Source: Catellatospora sichuanensis (GTDB lineage Bacteria > Actinomycetota > Actinomycetes > Mycobacteriales > Micromonosporaceae). Taken from it: a DNA stretch of 64,000 bases. Where the stretch lies: the NCBI RefSeq assembly GCF_007483665.1, contig NZ_VIQO01000001.1, positions 1-64,000 of the forward strand. The letters are read 5' to 3'. Positions 55,126 to 63,620 of the stretch are shown piece after piece; position 1 is the stretch's first letter; each line of letters begins with the position of its first letter. The notes under the pieces were generated by a model, which did no database searches, was not told the origin of the DNA, and was given only the letters and a program-made list of their open reading frames with translations. The position numbers and the translations under genes are program-made.

Positions 55126-55938
55126 TCAGGGTGCCACGTAGCCCAGCTGCTCGGAGATCCGGGCCGCCGCCGCCACCAGCTCCTGGGCGTTGCCGGACTG
55201 CTCCGGCTTGAAGCGCGCGGCCGGACCGGCGACGCTCAGCACGGCCACCACGTGCCCGTCGTGGTCGAACACCGGTGCGGCGATCGACGCGGCGCCGGCC
55301 TGCCGTTCGCCGAGCGAGGTCGCGTAGCCGCGCTTGCGGATCGCGGCCAGCTCCTTGCGCAGCTTCGCCGGATCGGTGACTGTCTTGTCGGTCAACGGCT
55401 GCAGCGGGTGGCGGTCCAGGTAGGCGTCGACCTCGCTGTCGGGCAGGAAGGCCAGGAACGCCTTCGACGACCCGCCCGCGTGCAGCGGGTACGGGATACC
55501 GAGCGTCACCTCCATGCGCAGCTCCTGGTCGGGCACGACCTGGTCCACGTAGAGGCGGGTGTCGCCGCGGCGCAGCGACAGGGTCGCCGTCTCGCCGGTC
55601 GCCTCCGCGAGCTGGCGCAGCTCGGGCGCGGCCATCGCGCGCAGGTCGGTGCGGGCCAGGTAGGCGCGGCCCAGTGAGACCGCGGCGTGGCCGAGGGCAT
55701 ACCGCCGGGTCACCGGGTCGACCGTGATCAGGTCCCGGCTGCGCAGCGCGGTGAGGATGCGGTGCACCGCGGCCTTGGTCAGCCCCAGCGCGGTCGCGAT
55801 CTCGGTGACGCCCAGGTCGGGATGTCCGCTGCGCCCGAAGTAGAGCAGCACGTCCATGGCCCGCTCGACGGCGGCGATGGAGCGGGACTGGCTGTCGTCG
55901 TCAGTGGTGACGGTCGACTTCGCAGCGGCAGTGGGCAC
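55126..55938 (-). CDS. IclR-family transcription regulator
   Basis: 270 residues. N-terminal winged helix: AVERAMDVLLYFGRSGHPDLGVTEIATALGLTKAAVHRILTAL; IclR effector domain from about 90 to the end (ATLSLRRGDTRLYVDQVVP, GIPYPLHAGGSSKAFLAFL, GYATSLGERQAGAASIAAPVFD). Divergent from the operon at 56085, whose promoter holds a palindrome; it likely controls that operon and itself. Confidence 0.9.
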   Translation of the reverse strand: MPTAAAKSTVTTDDDSQSRSIAAVERAMDVLLYFGRSGHPDLGVTEIATALGLTKAAVHRILTALRSRDLITVDPVTRRYALGHAAVSLGRAYLARTDLRAMAAPELRQLAEATGETATLSLRRGDTRLYVDQVVPDQELRMEVTLGIPYPLHAGGSSKAFLAFLPDSEVDAYLDRHPLQPLTDKTVTDPAKLRKELAAIRKRGYATSLGERQAGAASIAAPVFDHDGHVVAVLSVAGPAARFKPEQSGNAQELVAAAARISEQLGYVAP

Positions 55939-56011
55939 GGGTCCTCCTGAGAGCGCGGACGGTCGCCAGTGTAGATCCAGGCGTGCTCCGCGCGCAGAGG
56001 CCGCACGGGCG

Positions 56012-56071
56012 TTGACAGGTGCGCGACCGAGTCGTTACCTTCACGGCAACAGCGTTTCCTAATGCGAAACG
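56012..56071 (+). promoter_or_regulatory. Operon promoter with IclR-type operator
   Basis: -35 TTGACA (56012-56017), 18 bases, -10 TACCTT (56036-56041). The palindrome CGTTTC, 7 bases, GAAACG (56053-56071) lies just after the start point and runs into the ribosome site. Palindromes with GTTTC/GAAAC arms are typical of IclR-type operators. Inferred target of the divergent regulator. Confidence 0.65.
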
Positions 56072-56084
56072 GAGGGCGGTGGCG

Positions 56085-57065
56085 GTGGACGGCACGTTGC
56101 TGCGTTCGGTGCTGAGCCAGTGGCCCAGCGGCGTCGCCGTGGTCACCACCATGGTGACCGAGCCGGACGGCACCCGCCGCCCGCACGGTATGACCGCCAG
56201 CTCATTCTCCTCCGTCAGCCTCGATCCGCCACTGGTCTCCGTCTGCCTGGGCAATCATCTGCCCACCCGGCTGATGATCGAGCAGGCGGGGGTGTTCGCG
56301 CTGAGCTTCCTCGGCAAGGACCAGGCCGAGATCGGCCGCCGCTTCGCGGGCGCACGCCCGGGCGAGGACCGCTTCGCCGGGCTGGCCTGGCTGACCGGCG
56401 AGACCGGGTGCCCCATGCTCGCCGACGCGACCGGCCGGCTGGACTGCACCGTCGAACACGCGTACCCCGGCGGCGACCACACCATCTTCGTCGGCCGGGT
56501 GGTCGACGCGGCGGTGCCGCGGATCACCGCGCCGCTGCTGTTCCACTCGCGCGCGTGGGGCCAACTGGCCGACCCGCTGCCCGAGGAGATCACCATGACG
56601 GTGCTCGACGACCCCGCCGCCACCGCACTGCACACGCTGCTGGTCCGCGACCCCGGCGACGTCGCGCAGGTGGCCGCCGCCGCGGTGCACGCGCCCGTGC
56701 TGGCCTACGTCACCGACGCCTTCTCCCCCGCACGCGAGGCCGACGTGCTCGCCGCGATCGACGCGCTCGCCGGGATGCCCGGCGTGACGCTGGGCTGCGC
56801 CGAGACCAGCCCCGCGTCCCCGCTGCAGGTGCGCCGGGTGCTCCAGGACGCCGTGGTGCGCACCCGCCCCGCGCCGGTGCGGGTGCGGCTGCTCGCCCAC
56901 CACGGCCTCGGCCTGGTCAACGCGCTGGTCGCGATGAAGAGCGGGGTGCACCGCTTCGACACCGTGCTCGACCCCGGCTCCGGCGGCCTGCCCGCGCACG
57001 ACCTGCTGCTGCTGGCTCGCCAGCTCGGCGTGGCCTGCGCGCCGCTACCCGGCCTCAGTCCCTGA
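56085..57065 (+). CDS. Flavin reductase fused to a partial HMG-CoA-lyase-like domain
   Basis: 326 residues from GTG 56085 (8 bases after GGAGGG; GTG 56079 possible). Residues 1-165 are an FMN/FAD reductase (VLSQWPSGVAVVTTMV, RPHGMTASSFSSVSLDPPLVSVCL, HTIFVGRVVDA) that feeds reduced flavin to a monooxygenase. The rest resembles the second half of HMG-CoA lyase-type barrels (VRLLAHHGLGLVNALVAMKSGVHRFD, GGLPAHDLLLLARQLG), without the usual HxHD metal site or active-site Cys, and without the first half of the barrel. An unusual fusion; the second part may be regulatory. Confidence 0.75.
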   Translation: MDGTLLRSVLSQWPSGVAVVTTMVTEPDGTRRPHGMTASSFSSVSLDPPLVSVCLGNHLPTRLMIEQAGVFALSFLGKDQAEIGRRFAGARPGEDRFAGLAWLTGETGCPMLADATGRLDCTVEHAYPGGDHTIFVGRVVDAAVPRITAPLLFHSRAWGQLADPLPEEITMTVLDDPAATALHTLLVRDPGDVAQVAAAAVHAPVLAYVTDAFSPAREADVLAAIDALAGMPGVTLGCAETSPASPLQVRRVLQDAVVRTRPAPVRVRLLAHHGLGLVNALVAMKSGVHRFDTVLDPGSGGLPAHDLLLLARQLGVACAPLPGLSP

Positions 57066-57101
57066 AGAACTCGCCTGACCATCCACAAGGGAGTGCACGA
57101 A

Positions 57102-58388
57102 ATGGCAGACCGGCTCATCGGCCAGCGCCTCGTCGACGACATGACCGACGCCGAACTCGACCGCGCGGCACGCGTGGAAGCGGTGCTGCCCGCGTTGCGC
57201 GCCGCGGCCGAACAGGCCGACGCCGCCGGGGAGTTCCCGGCCGGACACGTCGCGCTGCTGCGCGAGGCCGGGCTGCTCGGCTTGGTCGTCCCGGAGGAGT
57301 ACGGCGGCCTCGGCGGCGGACTGCGCGACCTGGCCGCCGCGACGTTCGCCATGGGCAGCGCCTGCCCGTCGACCGCGCTGGCCTTCTTCTTCCACAACAC
57401 CAGCGCCTCGCGCGGGCTGCTGCCGCTGGAGGCGATCGACGCCGGGCTGTTCGACGAGGCCGACGTGCCGGTGGTGCGGGCCTTCGCCGAGCAGGTGCTG
57501 CGCCGCATGGCCGGCGGCACCTGGCTGGCCAACTTCGCCAGCGAGTCGGTCAAGAGCGCGAGCGCCAACATCGCCATCTCCACCACGGCCCGCCCCGCGA
57601 CGCGCGACGGCGTCGAGGGCTGGCTGATCACCGGAGAGAAGTCGTTCGGCTGCGCCACCGGCGTCGCCGACACGTACCTGGTCACCGCCCGCCTCGACGG
57701 CACCGACACCGCCGCCGGGCTGGCCCTGTTCCTGGTGCCGCGGGAGGCTGACGGCGTCGCCTCCCGCCCGGCCTGGGACGGGCTGGGCATGCGGGGCTCG
57801 GCCAACCACGGCATCACGCTGCGCGACGTATGGGTGCCCGCGACCGAGGCGCTGACCGTGCCCGGCGCGTTCGTGAAGATGCTGCAGTGCAGCCGGGGCA
57901 GCTTCGTCGGCAACCAGCTCGCCATCACCGCCGTCTACGTCGGCTGCGCCCAGGGCGTCTACGACGAGACACTGCAGCGGCTGACCAGCAAGACGTTCGC
58001 CGACACCGGGCGGCCGATTGCGGAGTCCCCCATGCACCAGGTGATCATCGGTGACATGACCGAGAACCTGGAGACGGCGTACCTGTGGCTGCGCCGCCAG
58101 CTGCTGCTGGAGACGTCCGAACCGCCGATCGCGCCGAAGGGCGACGTCTACCGGCAGTGGCGGCTGGCCAAGGGCTCCATCTGCGAGAACGCGTTCGCGG
58201 TCGCGGTCGGCGCGTTCAAGGCGTCCGGCACCTCCGGCGCGACGCTGCACGGCACCATGGGCCGCGCGCTGCGCGACCTGTCGATGGGCCTGGTCATGAC
58301 GTTCCCGCCGGAGCGCGGGCGGCTCGAGGCGGCCGCCATGATCACCGCCGACCGGGCCAACGACCTGTTCGCGAGCGTGCCCAAGTGA
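57102..58388 (+). CDS. Acyl-CoA-dehydrogenase-fold flavoenzyme (possible monooxygenase)
   Basis: 428 residues from ATG 57102, 8 bases after AAGGGAG. LLREAGLLGLVVPEEYGGLGGGLRDLAAATFAMGSACPSTALAFFFH, TGEKSFGCATGVADTYLVTA and WDGLGMRGSANHGITLRDVWVP fit the fold. Next to a flavin reductase, enzymes of this fold often work as two-component monooxygenases (HsaA/DszC type) rather than dehydrogenases. The choice is inference. Overlaps the next gene by 4 bases. Confidence 0.8.
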   Translation: MADRLIGQRLVDDMTDAELDRAARVEAVLPALRAAAEQADAAGEFPAGHVALLREAGLLGLVVPEEYGGLGGGLRDLAAATFAMGSACPSTALAFFFHNTSASRGLLPLEAIDAGLFDEADVPVVRAFAEQVLRRMAGGTWLANFASESVKSASANIAISTTARPATRDGVEGWLITGEKSFGCATGVADTYLVTARLDGTDTAAGLALFLVPREADGVASRPAWDGLGMRGSANHGITLRDVWVPATEALTVPGAFVKMLQCSRGSFVGNQLAITAVYVGCAQGVYDETLQRLTSKTFADTGRPIAESPMHQVIIGDMTENLETAYLWLRRQLLLETSEPPIAPKGDVYRQWRLAKGSICENAFAVAVGAFKASGTSGATLHGTMGRALRDLSMGLVMTFPPERGRLEAAAMITADRANDLFASVPK

Positions 58389-59860
58389 GCGCCCGACCCG
58401 AGGCCGTCGCCGACCTGGTGGACGGGAACTGGCAGGACTGCGCCGCCCCGCTCGGCTTCACGCTGCAGAACCCGGCCACCGGCGAGCCCGTCGGCGCGGC
58501 CGTGGGCAGTGACCCCGCGCGGGTCGAGGCGGCTGTCGCCGCGGCGACCCGGGTGCACGACTCCGGCGCCTGGTCCAGCCTGCCCGCCGCCGAACGCGCC
58601 GACGTGCTCGACGCGGTGGCGGCCCGGGTGGAGGCCGCAGGCGCCGACATCGCCGCCGTGGAGTCCTTCGCCACCGGCGTGCCGATCTCTCAGACCATGC
58701 CGCTGTCGGTCATCCTCGGCGGCGCGTTCCGGCTGGCCGCGATGCAGTTGCGCGACGGTTGGCTGAGCAGCGCGATGCCGCGCGAAGACGGCCGGCTCGC
58801 CCACGTCGACCGGCTGCCCTGGGGACCCGCGGCCTGCCTGGTGCCGTGGAACGCGCCCGCGCCGATGGCCGCGCACAAGGCCGCCAACGCACTCGCCGCG
58901 GGCTGCCCCACCATCGTCAAGCCCAGCGAATACGCCCCCTACGGCACGCAACTGCTGGCGCGGGCGGTGCACGCGGCGCTGGCCGAGGCGGGACTCCCCG
59001 GCGGGCTGTTCCAGCTCCTGCACGGCGACGCGGGCACCGGCGCGCGGCTGGTGCGCGACCCGCGCGTGCGGGCCGTGTCGTTCACCGGCGGGCTGACCGG
59101 CGGCCGGGCCGTTGCGGCTGCCTGCGCGTACGACATCAAGCCCGTGCAACTGGAGCTCGGCGGCAACAATCCGCTGCTCGTGCTGCCCGACGCGGACACC
59201 GCCGCGGCCGCCCGTGCCGCCGCGGACCTGCTGACCACTCTCAACGGGCAGTGGTGCCGGGCGCTGGGCCGTCTGATCGTGCCCGCCGACCGGGCCACGG
59301 AGATCCTGGACGCGACCCTGGCGCGCCTCGCCGCACTTCGCGTCGGCGCGCCGCTGGACCCCGACACCGACTTCGGGCCGCTGGTCCACTCCGGACACCG
59401 CGACCGGGTCGCCGCGGCCCGTGACGCGCTCGTCGGGCACGGCGGCACCGCACACTACTCGCTGACCGTGCCCGAGCTCGGCAACTACCTCAGCCCCACC
59501 CTGGTCACCGGGGTCGATCCGGTGCACACCACGCACGAGGTCTTCGGGCCGGTCGCCGCCGTGCACGCCTACGGCACCGTCGACGAAGCCGTGGCGCTGG
59601 CCAACGGCACGCCGTACGGGCTGGAGGCGTATGTGTCCGGGACCGACGAGGACGCCGCGCTCGCGGTCGCCCGGCGGCTGCGCGCGGGAGAGGTGAAGGT
59701 GAACGGGTCCAGCGTGATGAGCCTGCACCTGTTCACCCCGCGACCGGCCTGGGGGCTGTCCGGATACTCGGAGGAGGGCACGGCCGAGACGTTGCGCTTC
59801 TTCACCAACCCGCGGGTCGTCGGCGTCGAGGGCGGCTTCGCGCTGCACGGCCGCCCGTGA
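58385..59860 (+). CDS. Aldehyde dehydrogenase
   Basis: 491 residues from GTG 58385. VPWNAPAPMAAHKAANALAAG, SFTGGLTGGRAVAAAC, catalytic Glu in VQLELGGNNPLLVL, catalytic Cys in LNGQWCRALGRLIVP, HEVFGPVAAVHAY. The Cys motif is GQWCRA, where GQ.C.A is usual, so the enzyme should be active. It oxidises an aldehyde of the pathway with NAD(P). Confidence 0.9.
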   Translation: MSARPEAVADLVDGNWQDCAAPLGFTLQNPATGEPVGAAVGSDPARVEAAVAAATRVHDSGAWSSLPAAERADVLDAVAARVEAAGADIAAVESFATGVPISQTMPLSVILGGAFRLAAMQLRDGWLSSAMPREDGRLAHVDRLPWGPAACLVPWNAPAPMAAHKAANALAAGCPTIVKPSEYAPYGTQLLARAVHAALAEAGLPGGLFQLLHGDAGTGARLVRDPRVRAVSFTGGLTGGRAVAAACAYDIKPVQLELGGNNPLLVLPDADTAAAARAAADLLTTLNGQWCRALGRLIVPADRATEILDATLARLAALRVGAPLDPDTDFGPLVHSGHRDRVAAARDALVGHGGTAHYSLTVPELGNYLSPTLVTGVDPVHTTHEVFGPVAAVHAYGTVDEAVALANGTPYGLEAYVSGTDEDAALAVARRLRAGEVKVNGSSVMSLHLFTPRPAWGLSGYSEEGTAETLRFFTNPRVVGVEGGFALHGRP

Positions 59861-60711
59861 CCGCCGCGGCGCTGCGGGCCCTGCTCGCCTCCGGTGGCGT
59901 GACCCACCTGCCCGGCGTGTACGACCCGCCCACCGCGGCCCTCGCCGTGCGCGCCGGGCACCGGGCGGCGCACCTGTCCGGAGCCGCCTGCGCCGCGCTC
60001 GACCTGGGCCTGCCCGACCTGGGCTACGTGCACGGCACACACATCGCCGAACGCGCCGCCCGGATCACGCCCGCGCTGGGCGGCGCGCCGCTGCTGGCCG
60101 ACGCCGACACCGGCTACGGCGACGCGCTCCAGGCGGTGTGGACCGCCCGGCGCTACGCGGCAGCGGGCGTGTCCGGCCTGCACCTGGAGGACCAGGTGAT
60201 GCCGAAGCGCTGCGGTCACCTCGCGGGCAAGGAGCTGATCGACGCCGAGGCGGCCGCTCGCAAGATCCGGGCGGTGGTGTCCGACGGCACCGGGATCGTG
60301 GTGGTGGCACGCACCGACGCGTACACCGTGACCGGGCTGGACGACGCGACCACCCGGGGCCGGCGCTACGCCGAGGCCGGGGCGGACGCCGTCTTCCTGG
60401 AAGGCGTGTCCGATCTCGACGAGCTGGCCCGCGCCCATGCGGCGCTGCCCGGCGTCGCGCTGGTGCTCAACCGCTCCGAGGCGGGAGCGCACGCCGACCG
60501 CGCGAGCGATGCCGACCTGGCCGCGGTCGGGGTGCGCCTGGTGCTGCACCCGGTCGCCGCGCTGCTGGCCGCACTGCACGCCGCCGACCGCGCCTATCGG
60601 GAGATCGCCACCGTGGGCAGGGCGACCGTGGAACGGCTGGCCTGGACCGAGTTCACCGGGCTCGTCGGTCAGGACGAGGCCCTGGCCCTGGACGCGAAGC
60701 ACGACCGATGA
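59857..60711 (+). CDS. Isocitrate lyase/PEP mutase family enzyme
   Basis: 284 residues. THLPGVYDPPTAALAVRAGHRAAHLSGAACA, LLADADTGYGD (metal Asp residues), HLEDQVMPKRCGHLAGKEL (the KRCGH catalytic loop) and RTDAYTVTGLDDATTRGRRYAEAGADAVFLEG are family motifs. 2-methylisocitrate-lyase-type enzymes look like this. It cleaves a C-C bond of a 2-hydroxy acid, giving pyruvate- or glyoxylate-like products. Overlaps the ALDH gene by 4 bases. Confidence 0.9.
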   Translation: MTAAALRALLASGGVTHLPGVYDPPTAALAVRAGHRAAHLSGAACAALDLGLPDLGYVHGTHIAERAARITPALGGAPLLADADTGYGDALQAVWTARRYAAAGVSGLHLEDQVMPKRCGHLAGKELIDAEAAARKIRAVVSDGTGIVVVARTDAYTVTGLDDATTRGRRYAEAGADAVFLEGVSDLDELARAHAALPGVALVLNRSEAGAHADRASDADLAAVGVRLVLHPVAALLAALHAADRAYREIATVGRATVERLAWTEFTGLVGQDEALALDAKHDR

Positions 60712-60722
60712 CCGCTTTCTCC

Positions 60723-60787
60723 ATCGACGTTGGCCTATTACGTCGAATTCGATCTGCACATTTTCGACGTGATAGGCCAACGTCGAT
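60723..60787. repeat. Palindromic element D (25-bp arms)
   Basis: Arms 60723-60747 and 60763-60787 are reverse complements with one mismatch, around a 15-base loop (TTCGATCTGCACATT). It follows the lyase gene and could be a terminator, but resembles the other three elements in size and loop (GCA followed by TTCGAC). Confidence 0.85.
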
Positions 60788-60866
60788 AAAAGGGTGGGCG
60801 GCGTCAACCTGCGCTCGTCGCTGAACGCGAGCAACGATGCCTGACCGGATGGCGGGAGGAGAGGGC

Positions 60867-62015
60867 ATGACCAGGATCTTCGTGGCCGGGGCGGGGCCGG
60901 TCGGGTTGACCGCCGCGCTGGCGCTGGCGCGGCAGGGTGTCGCGGTGACCGTGCTGGAGGCGGGTGAGGAGCTCGCGGCCGAGTCGCGGGCGTCGACGTT
61001 CCACCCGCCGACCCTGGAGATGCTCGCCGAGCTGGGCGTGGTCGACGCGCTGCTGGCGCGGGGCCTGATCGCGCCGACGTTCGCCTACCGCGACCGCGCA
61101 CAGGGCCACATCGCCACCCTCGACCTGGCCGTGCTGGCCCGGGACACGCCGTACCCGTACCGGGTGCAGTGCGAGCAGTCGAAACTCACTCCGATCCTGC
61201 GGGCCGAGGTCGAGGCCGCCGGGGGCGAGATCCGTTTCGGCTGGCCGGTTCTCGGCGTCGACCAGGTCGCCGACGGCGTGGTGGTCCGCGCCGCCGACGG
61301 CCGGACCGAGCGCGGCGACTGGCTGATCGCCGCCGACGGGGCGCACTCGGCGGTGCGCCGCTCGCTCGGCGTGGATTTCGCGGGCATCACCTACCCGGAG
61401 CGTTTCCTGGTCGCGTCCACCGATGAGGACCTGCCCGGCCTGCTCGCCGACCTGGCCGCGGTCAACTACGTGTTCGACCCGGTGGACTGGTCGGTGCTGC
61501 TGCGTACGCCGGATCACTGGCGGGTGCTGCTGCCGACGCCCGACGGCACGCCGGACCGCGACGAGCTGGACCGGCTCGACGGGCGGCTGCGGCAGGTCGC
61601 CGATCCGGGGCGGCCGTGGCAGGTCGCGCACGCCAGCATCTACCGGGTGCACCAGCGGGTGGCCGAGACGTTCCAGGTGGGACGGGTGCTGCTGGCGGGG
61701 GACGCGGCGCACGTCAACAACCCGCTGGGCGGGCTGGGCATGAACTCGGGCATCCACGACGCGGTCGCGTACGCCCGCGCGCTGGTCACCGGCGACGGTG
61801 CGGTCCGGCTCGCCACGGCGCAGCGGCGGCGCATCGCGCTGGAGTACGTGCAGACCGTCTCGCACCAGAACTACCAGCGCCTCACCGCCACCGACCCCGC
61901 GGCCCGCGCGGCGTACCTCGACGAGATCCGCGCCACCGCGGCCGACCCGACCCGCGCCCGCGCCCACCTGCTGCGCGCCTGCATGATCTCCTCCCTGCGC
62001 CCGGTGCCCGCGTGA
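60867..62015 (+). CDS. FAD-dependent aromatic-ring-type monooxygenase (PHBH-like)
   Basis: 382 residues from ATG 60867 (GGGAGGAG upstream). FAD motifs: RIFVAGAGPVGLTAALALARQGVAVTVLEAG, LIAADGAHSAVRRSLG (DG motif) and VLLAGDAAHVNNPLGGLGMNSGIHDA (GD motif). Group A monooxygenases hydroxylate aromatic or related rings using NAD(P)H. Relatives accept varied substrates; the target here is unknown. Confidence 0.9.
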   Translation: MTRIFVAGAGPVGLTAALALARQGVAVTVLEAGEELAAESRASTFHPPTLEMLAELGVVDALLARGLIAPTFAYRDRAQGHIATLDLAVLARDTPYPYRVQCEQSKLTPILRAEVEAAGGEIRFGWPVLGVDQVADGVVVRAADGRTERGDWLIAADGAHSAVRRSLGVDFAGITYPERFLVASTDEDLPGLLADLAAVNYVFDPVDWSVLLRTPDHWRVLLPTPDGTPDRDELDRLDGRLRQVADPGRPWQVAHASIYRVHQRVAETFQVGRVLLAGDAAHVNNPLGGLGMNSGIHDAVAYARALVTGDGAVRLATAQRRRIALEYVQTVSHQNYQRLTATDPAARAAYLDEIRATAADPTRARAHLLRACMISSLRPVPA

Positions 62016-62079
62016 GCGCGCGCAGCGAACATGCCGAGAGCCGGGCGAAGCACGGCGGCGAACGCGCCGAGGAGCGGTC

Positions 62080-63528
62080 GTGAGCGAGCGGATCGCGCGC
62101 TACAACCCGGCGCGGGTGTACGAGCTGGTCGGCACCGTGCCCGCGGCGGACCCGGCACGGGTCGACGCCGTGGTGCGGGCCGCCGGCGCGGCGCAGCGGG
62201 GCTGGGCGCGCATCGACGTCACGGACCGGGTGGCCGCACTGCGCGCCGCCGCGGACGCGGTCGAGCCGGACCTGCCGGTGCTGGCCGAACTGCTGGCCCG
62301 CGAGTCGGGCAAGGTGCTGGCCGACTGCCGCGGCGAGCTCGGTTTCGCGCTGACGTTCCTGCGCTGGGTGGCCGAGCAGGCCCCCCGGGTACTCGCGGAC
62401 ACGGCCATCGACGACGCGGCGGGACGGCTGCTGCTGCGCCGCCGCCCCTACGGCGTGGTCGCGGCGATCACCCCGTGGAACGCCCCGATCATCCTGTCCT
62501 TCCTGAAGATCGCCCCGGCGCTGGCCGCGGGCAATGCGGTCGTGGTCAAGCCGTCCCCACTCGCCCCGCTGACAATCGACCGCACGGTGCGGCTGCTGGC
62601 GTCGGGGCTGCCCGCCGCGCTGCTGCAGGTGCTGCACGGTGACGCTGAGGCGGGTGCCGCGCTGGTCGGGCACCCGCTGGTCGGCAAGGTCGCGTTCACC
62701 GGCGGGGCCGCGACGGCGCGGGCCGTCGCGGCGACGGCCGCGGCGCAGACCACGCCGACCGTGCTGGAGCTGGGCGGCAACGATCCGGTGCTGCTGCTCG
62801 ACGACGCCGACCTGTCACCGGAGCCGATGCGGCGGCTGGTCATGGCCTCGTTCGCGACCAGCGGGCAGGTGTGCATGGCGGCCAAGCGGCTCTACGTGCC
62901 CGCGGCCCGCCACGACGAGTTCGTCGCCGCGTACCAGGAGGCTGCCGCGGAAGTGCTGTGCCTGGGTGATCCGCTCGCCATCGGGGTCAGCATGGGCCCG
63001 GTGGTGACCGCCGAGGCGGCGGCCCGGATCGCCGGGCTGGTCGAGGATGCCGTGTCGCGCGGCGGCCGGGCGCTGCCGGTGGGCCGGGTCGATCCGGGCA
63101 CCGACCTGCGGGCCGGGCATTTCGTCGCGCCGACGCTGGTGACCGGTGTGCCCGAGGACGCCCCCGTGGTCGCCGAGGAGCAGTTCGGGCCCACCGTGCC
63201 GGTGCTGACCTACCGCGACGAGGACGATCTCGTCACCCGCGCGAACGCGGGTGAGCTGGGGCTGGGCGCGTCGGTGTGGTCGGCCGACGAGGAGCGGGCG
63301 TTCGCCGTGGCGCGGCGGCTGGAGGCCGGGTTCGTCTTCGTCAACACGCACAACCGCACCGGCATGTCGCTGCGGGCGCCGTTCGGCGGAGTGAAACGGT
63401 CCGGCTACGGCCGCGAGTACGGCGACGAGGGCATCGCCGAGTACGCGCAGACCTGCGTCGTACACGCACCGGCCGCGTTCCGGGCGGGCGGGGCGGGCGC
63501 GGCGGCGAACGCGTACCCGGCGTCGTGA
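62080..63528 (+). CDS. Aldehyde dehydrogenase
   Basis: 482 residues from GTG. VAAITPWNAPIILSFLKIAPALAAGNAVVVKPSPLAP, AFTGGAATARAVAATAA, ELGGNDPVLLLDDAD with the catalytic Glu, SGQVCMAAKRLYVP with the catalytic Cys and EQFGPTVPVLTY are standard. A second, paralogous aldehyde dehydrogenase in this operon (other at 58385). Confidence 0.9.
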   Translation: MSERIARYNPARVYELVGTVPAADPARVDAVVRAAGAAQRGWARIDVTDRVAALRAAADAVEPDLPVLAELLARESGKVLADCRGELGFALTFLRWVAEQAPRVLADTAIDDAAGRLLLRRRPYGVVAAITPWNAPIILSFLKIAPALAAGNAVVVKPSPLAPLTIDRTVRLLASGLPAALLQVLHGDAEAGAALVGHPLVGKVAFTGGAATARAVAATAAAQTTPTVLELGGNDPVLLLDDADLSPEPMRRLVMASFATSGQVCMAAKRLYVPAARHDEFVAAYQEAAAEVLCLGDPLAIGVSMGPVVTAEAAARIAGLVEDAVSRGGRALPVGRVDPGTDLRAGHFVAPTLVTGVPEDAPVVAEEQFGPTVPVLTYRDEDDLVTRANAGELGLGASVWSADEERAFAVARRLEAGFVFVNTHNRTGMSLRAPFGGVKRSGYGREYGDEGIAEYAQTCVVHAPAAFRAGGAGAAANAYPAS

Positions 63529-63620
63529 CCGGTCGCGTCCCGACGGCCCGGCCGTGATCGCGTACCGGGCGTCGTGACCCGCGCAGGCAGGACGGTCTCC
63601 CCGCCGCCTACGCTGCCGTG

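Noticed and set aside
63506-63578. Short near-duplicate (GCGTACCCGGCGTCGTGACC type) near the end of the second aldehyde dehydrogenase gene
   Set aside because: About 19 bases, two copies only, in very GC-rich sequence; probably a local slippage event without function.
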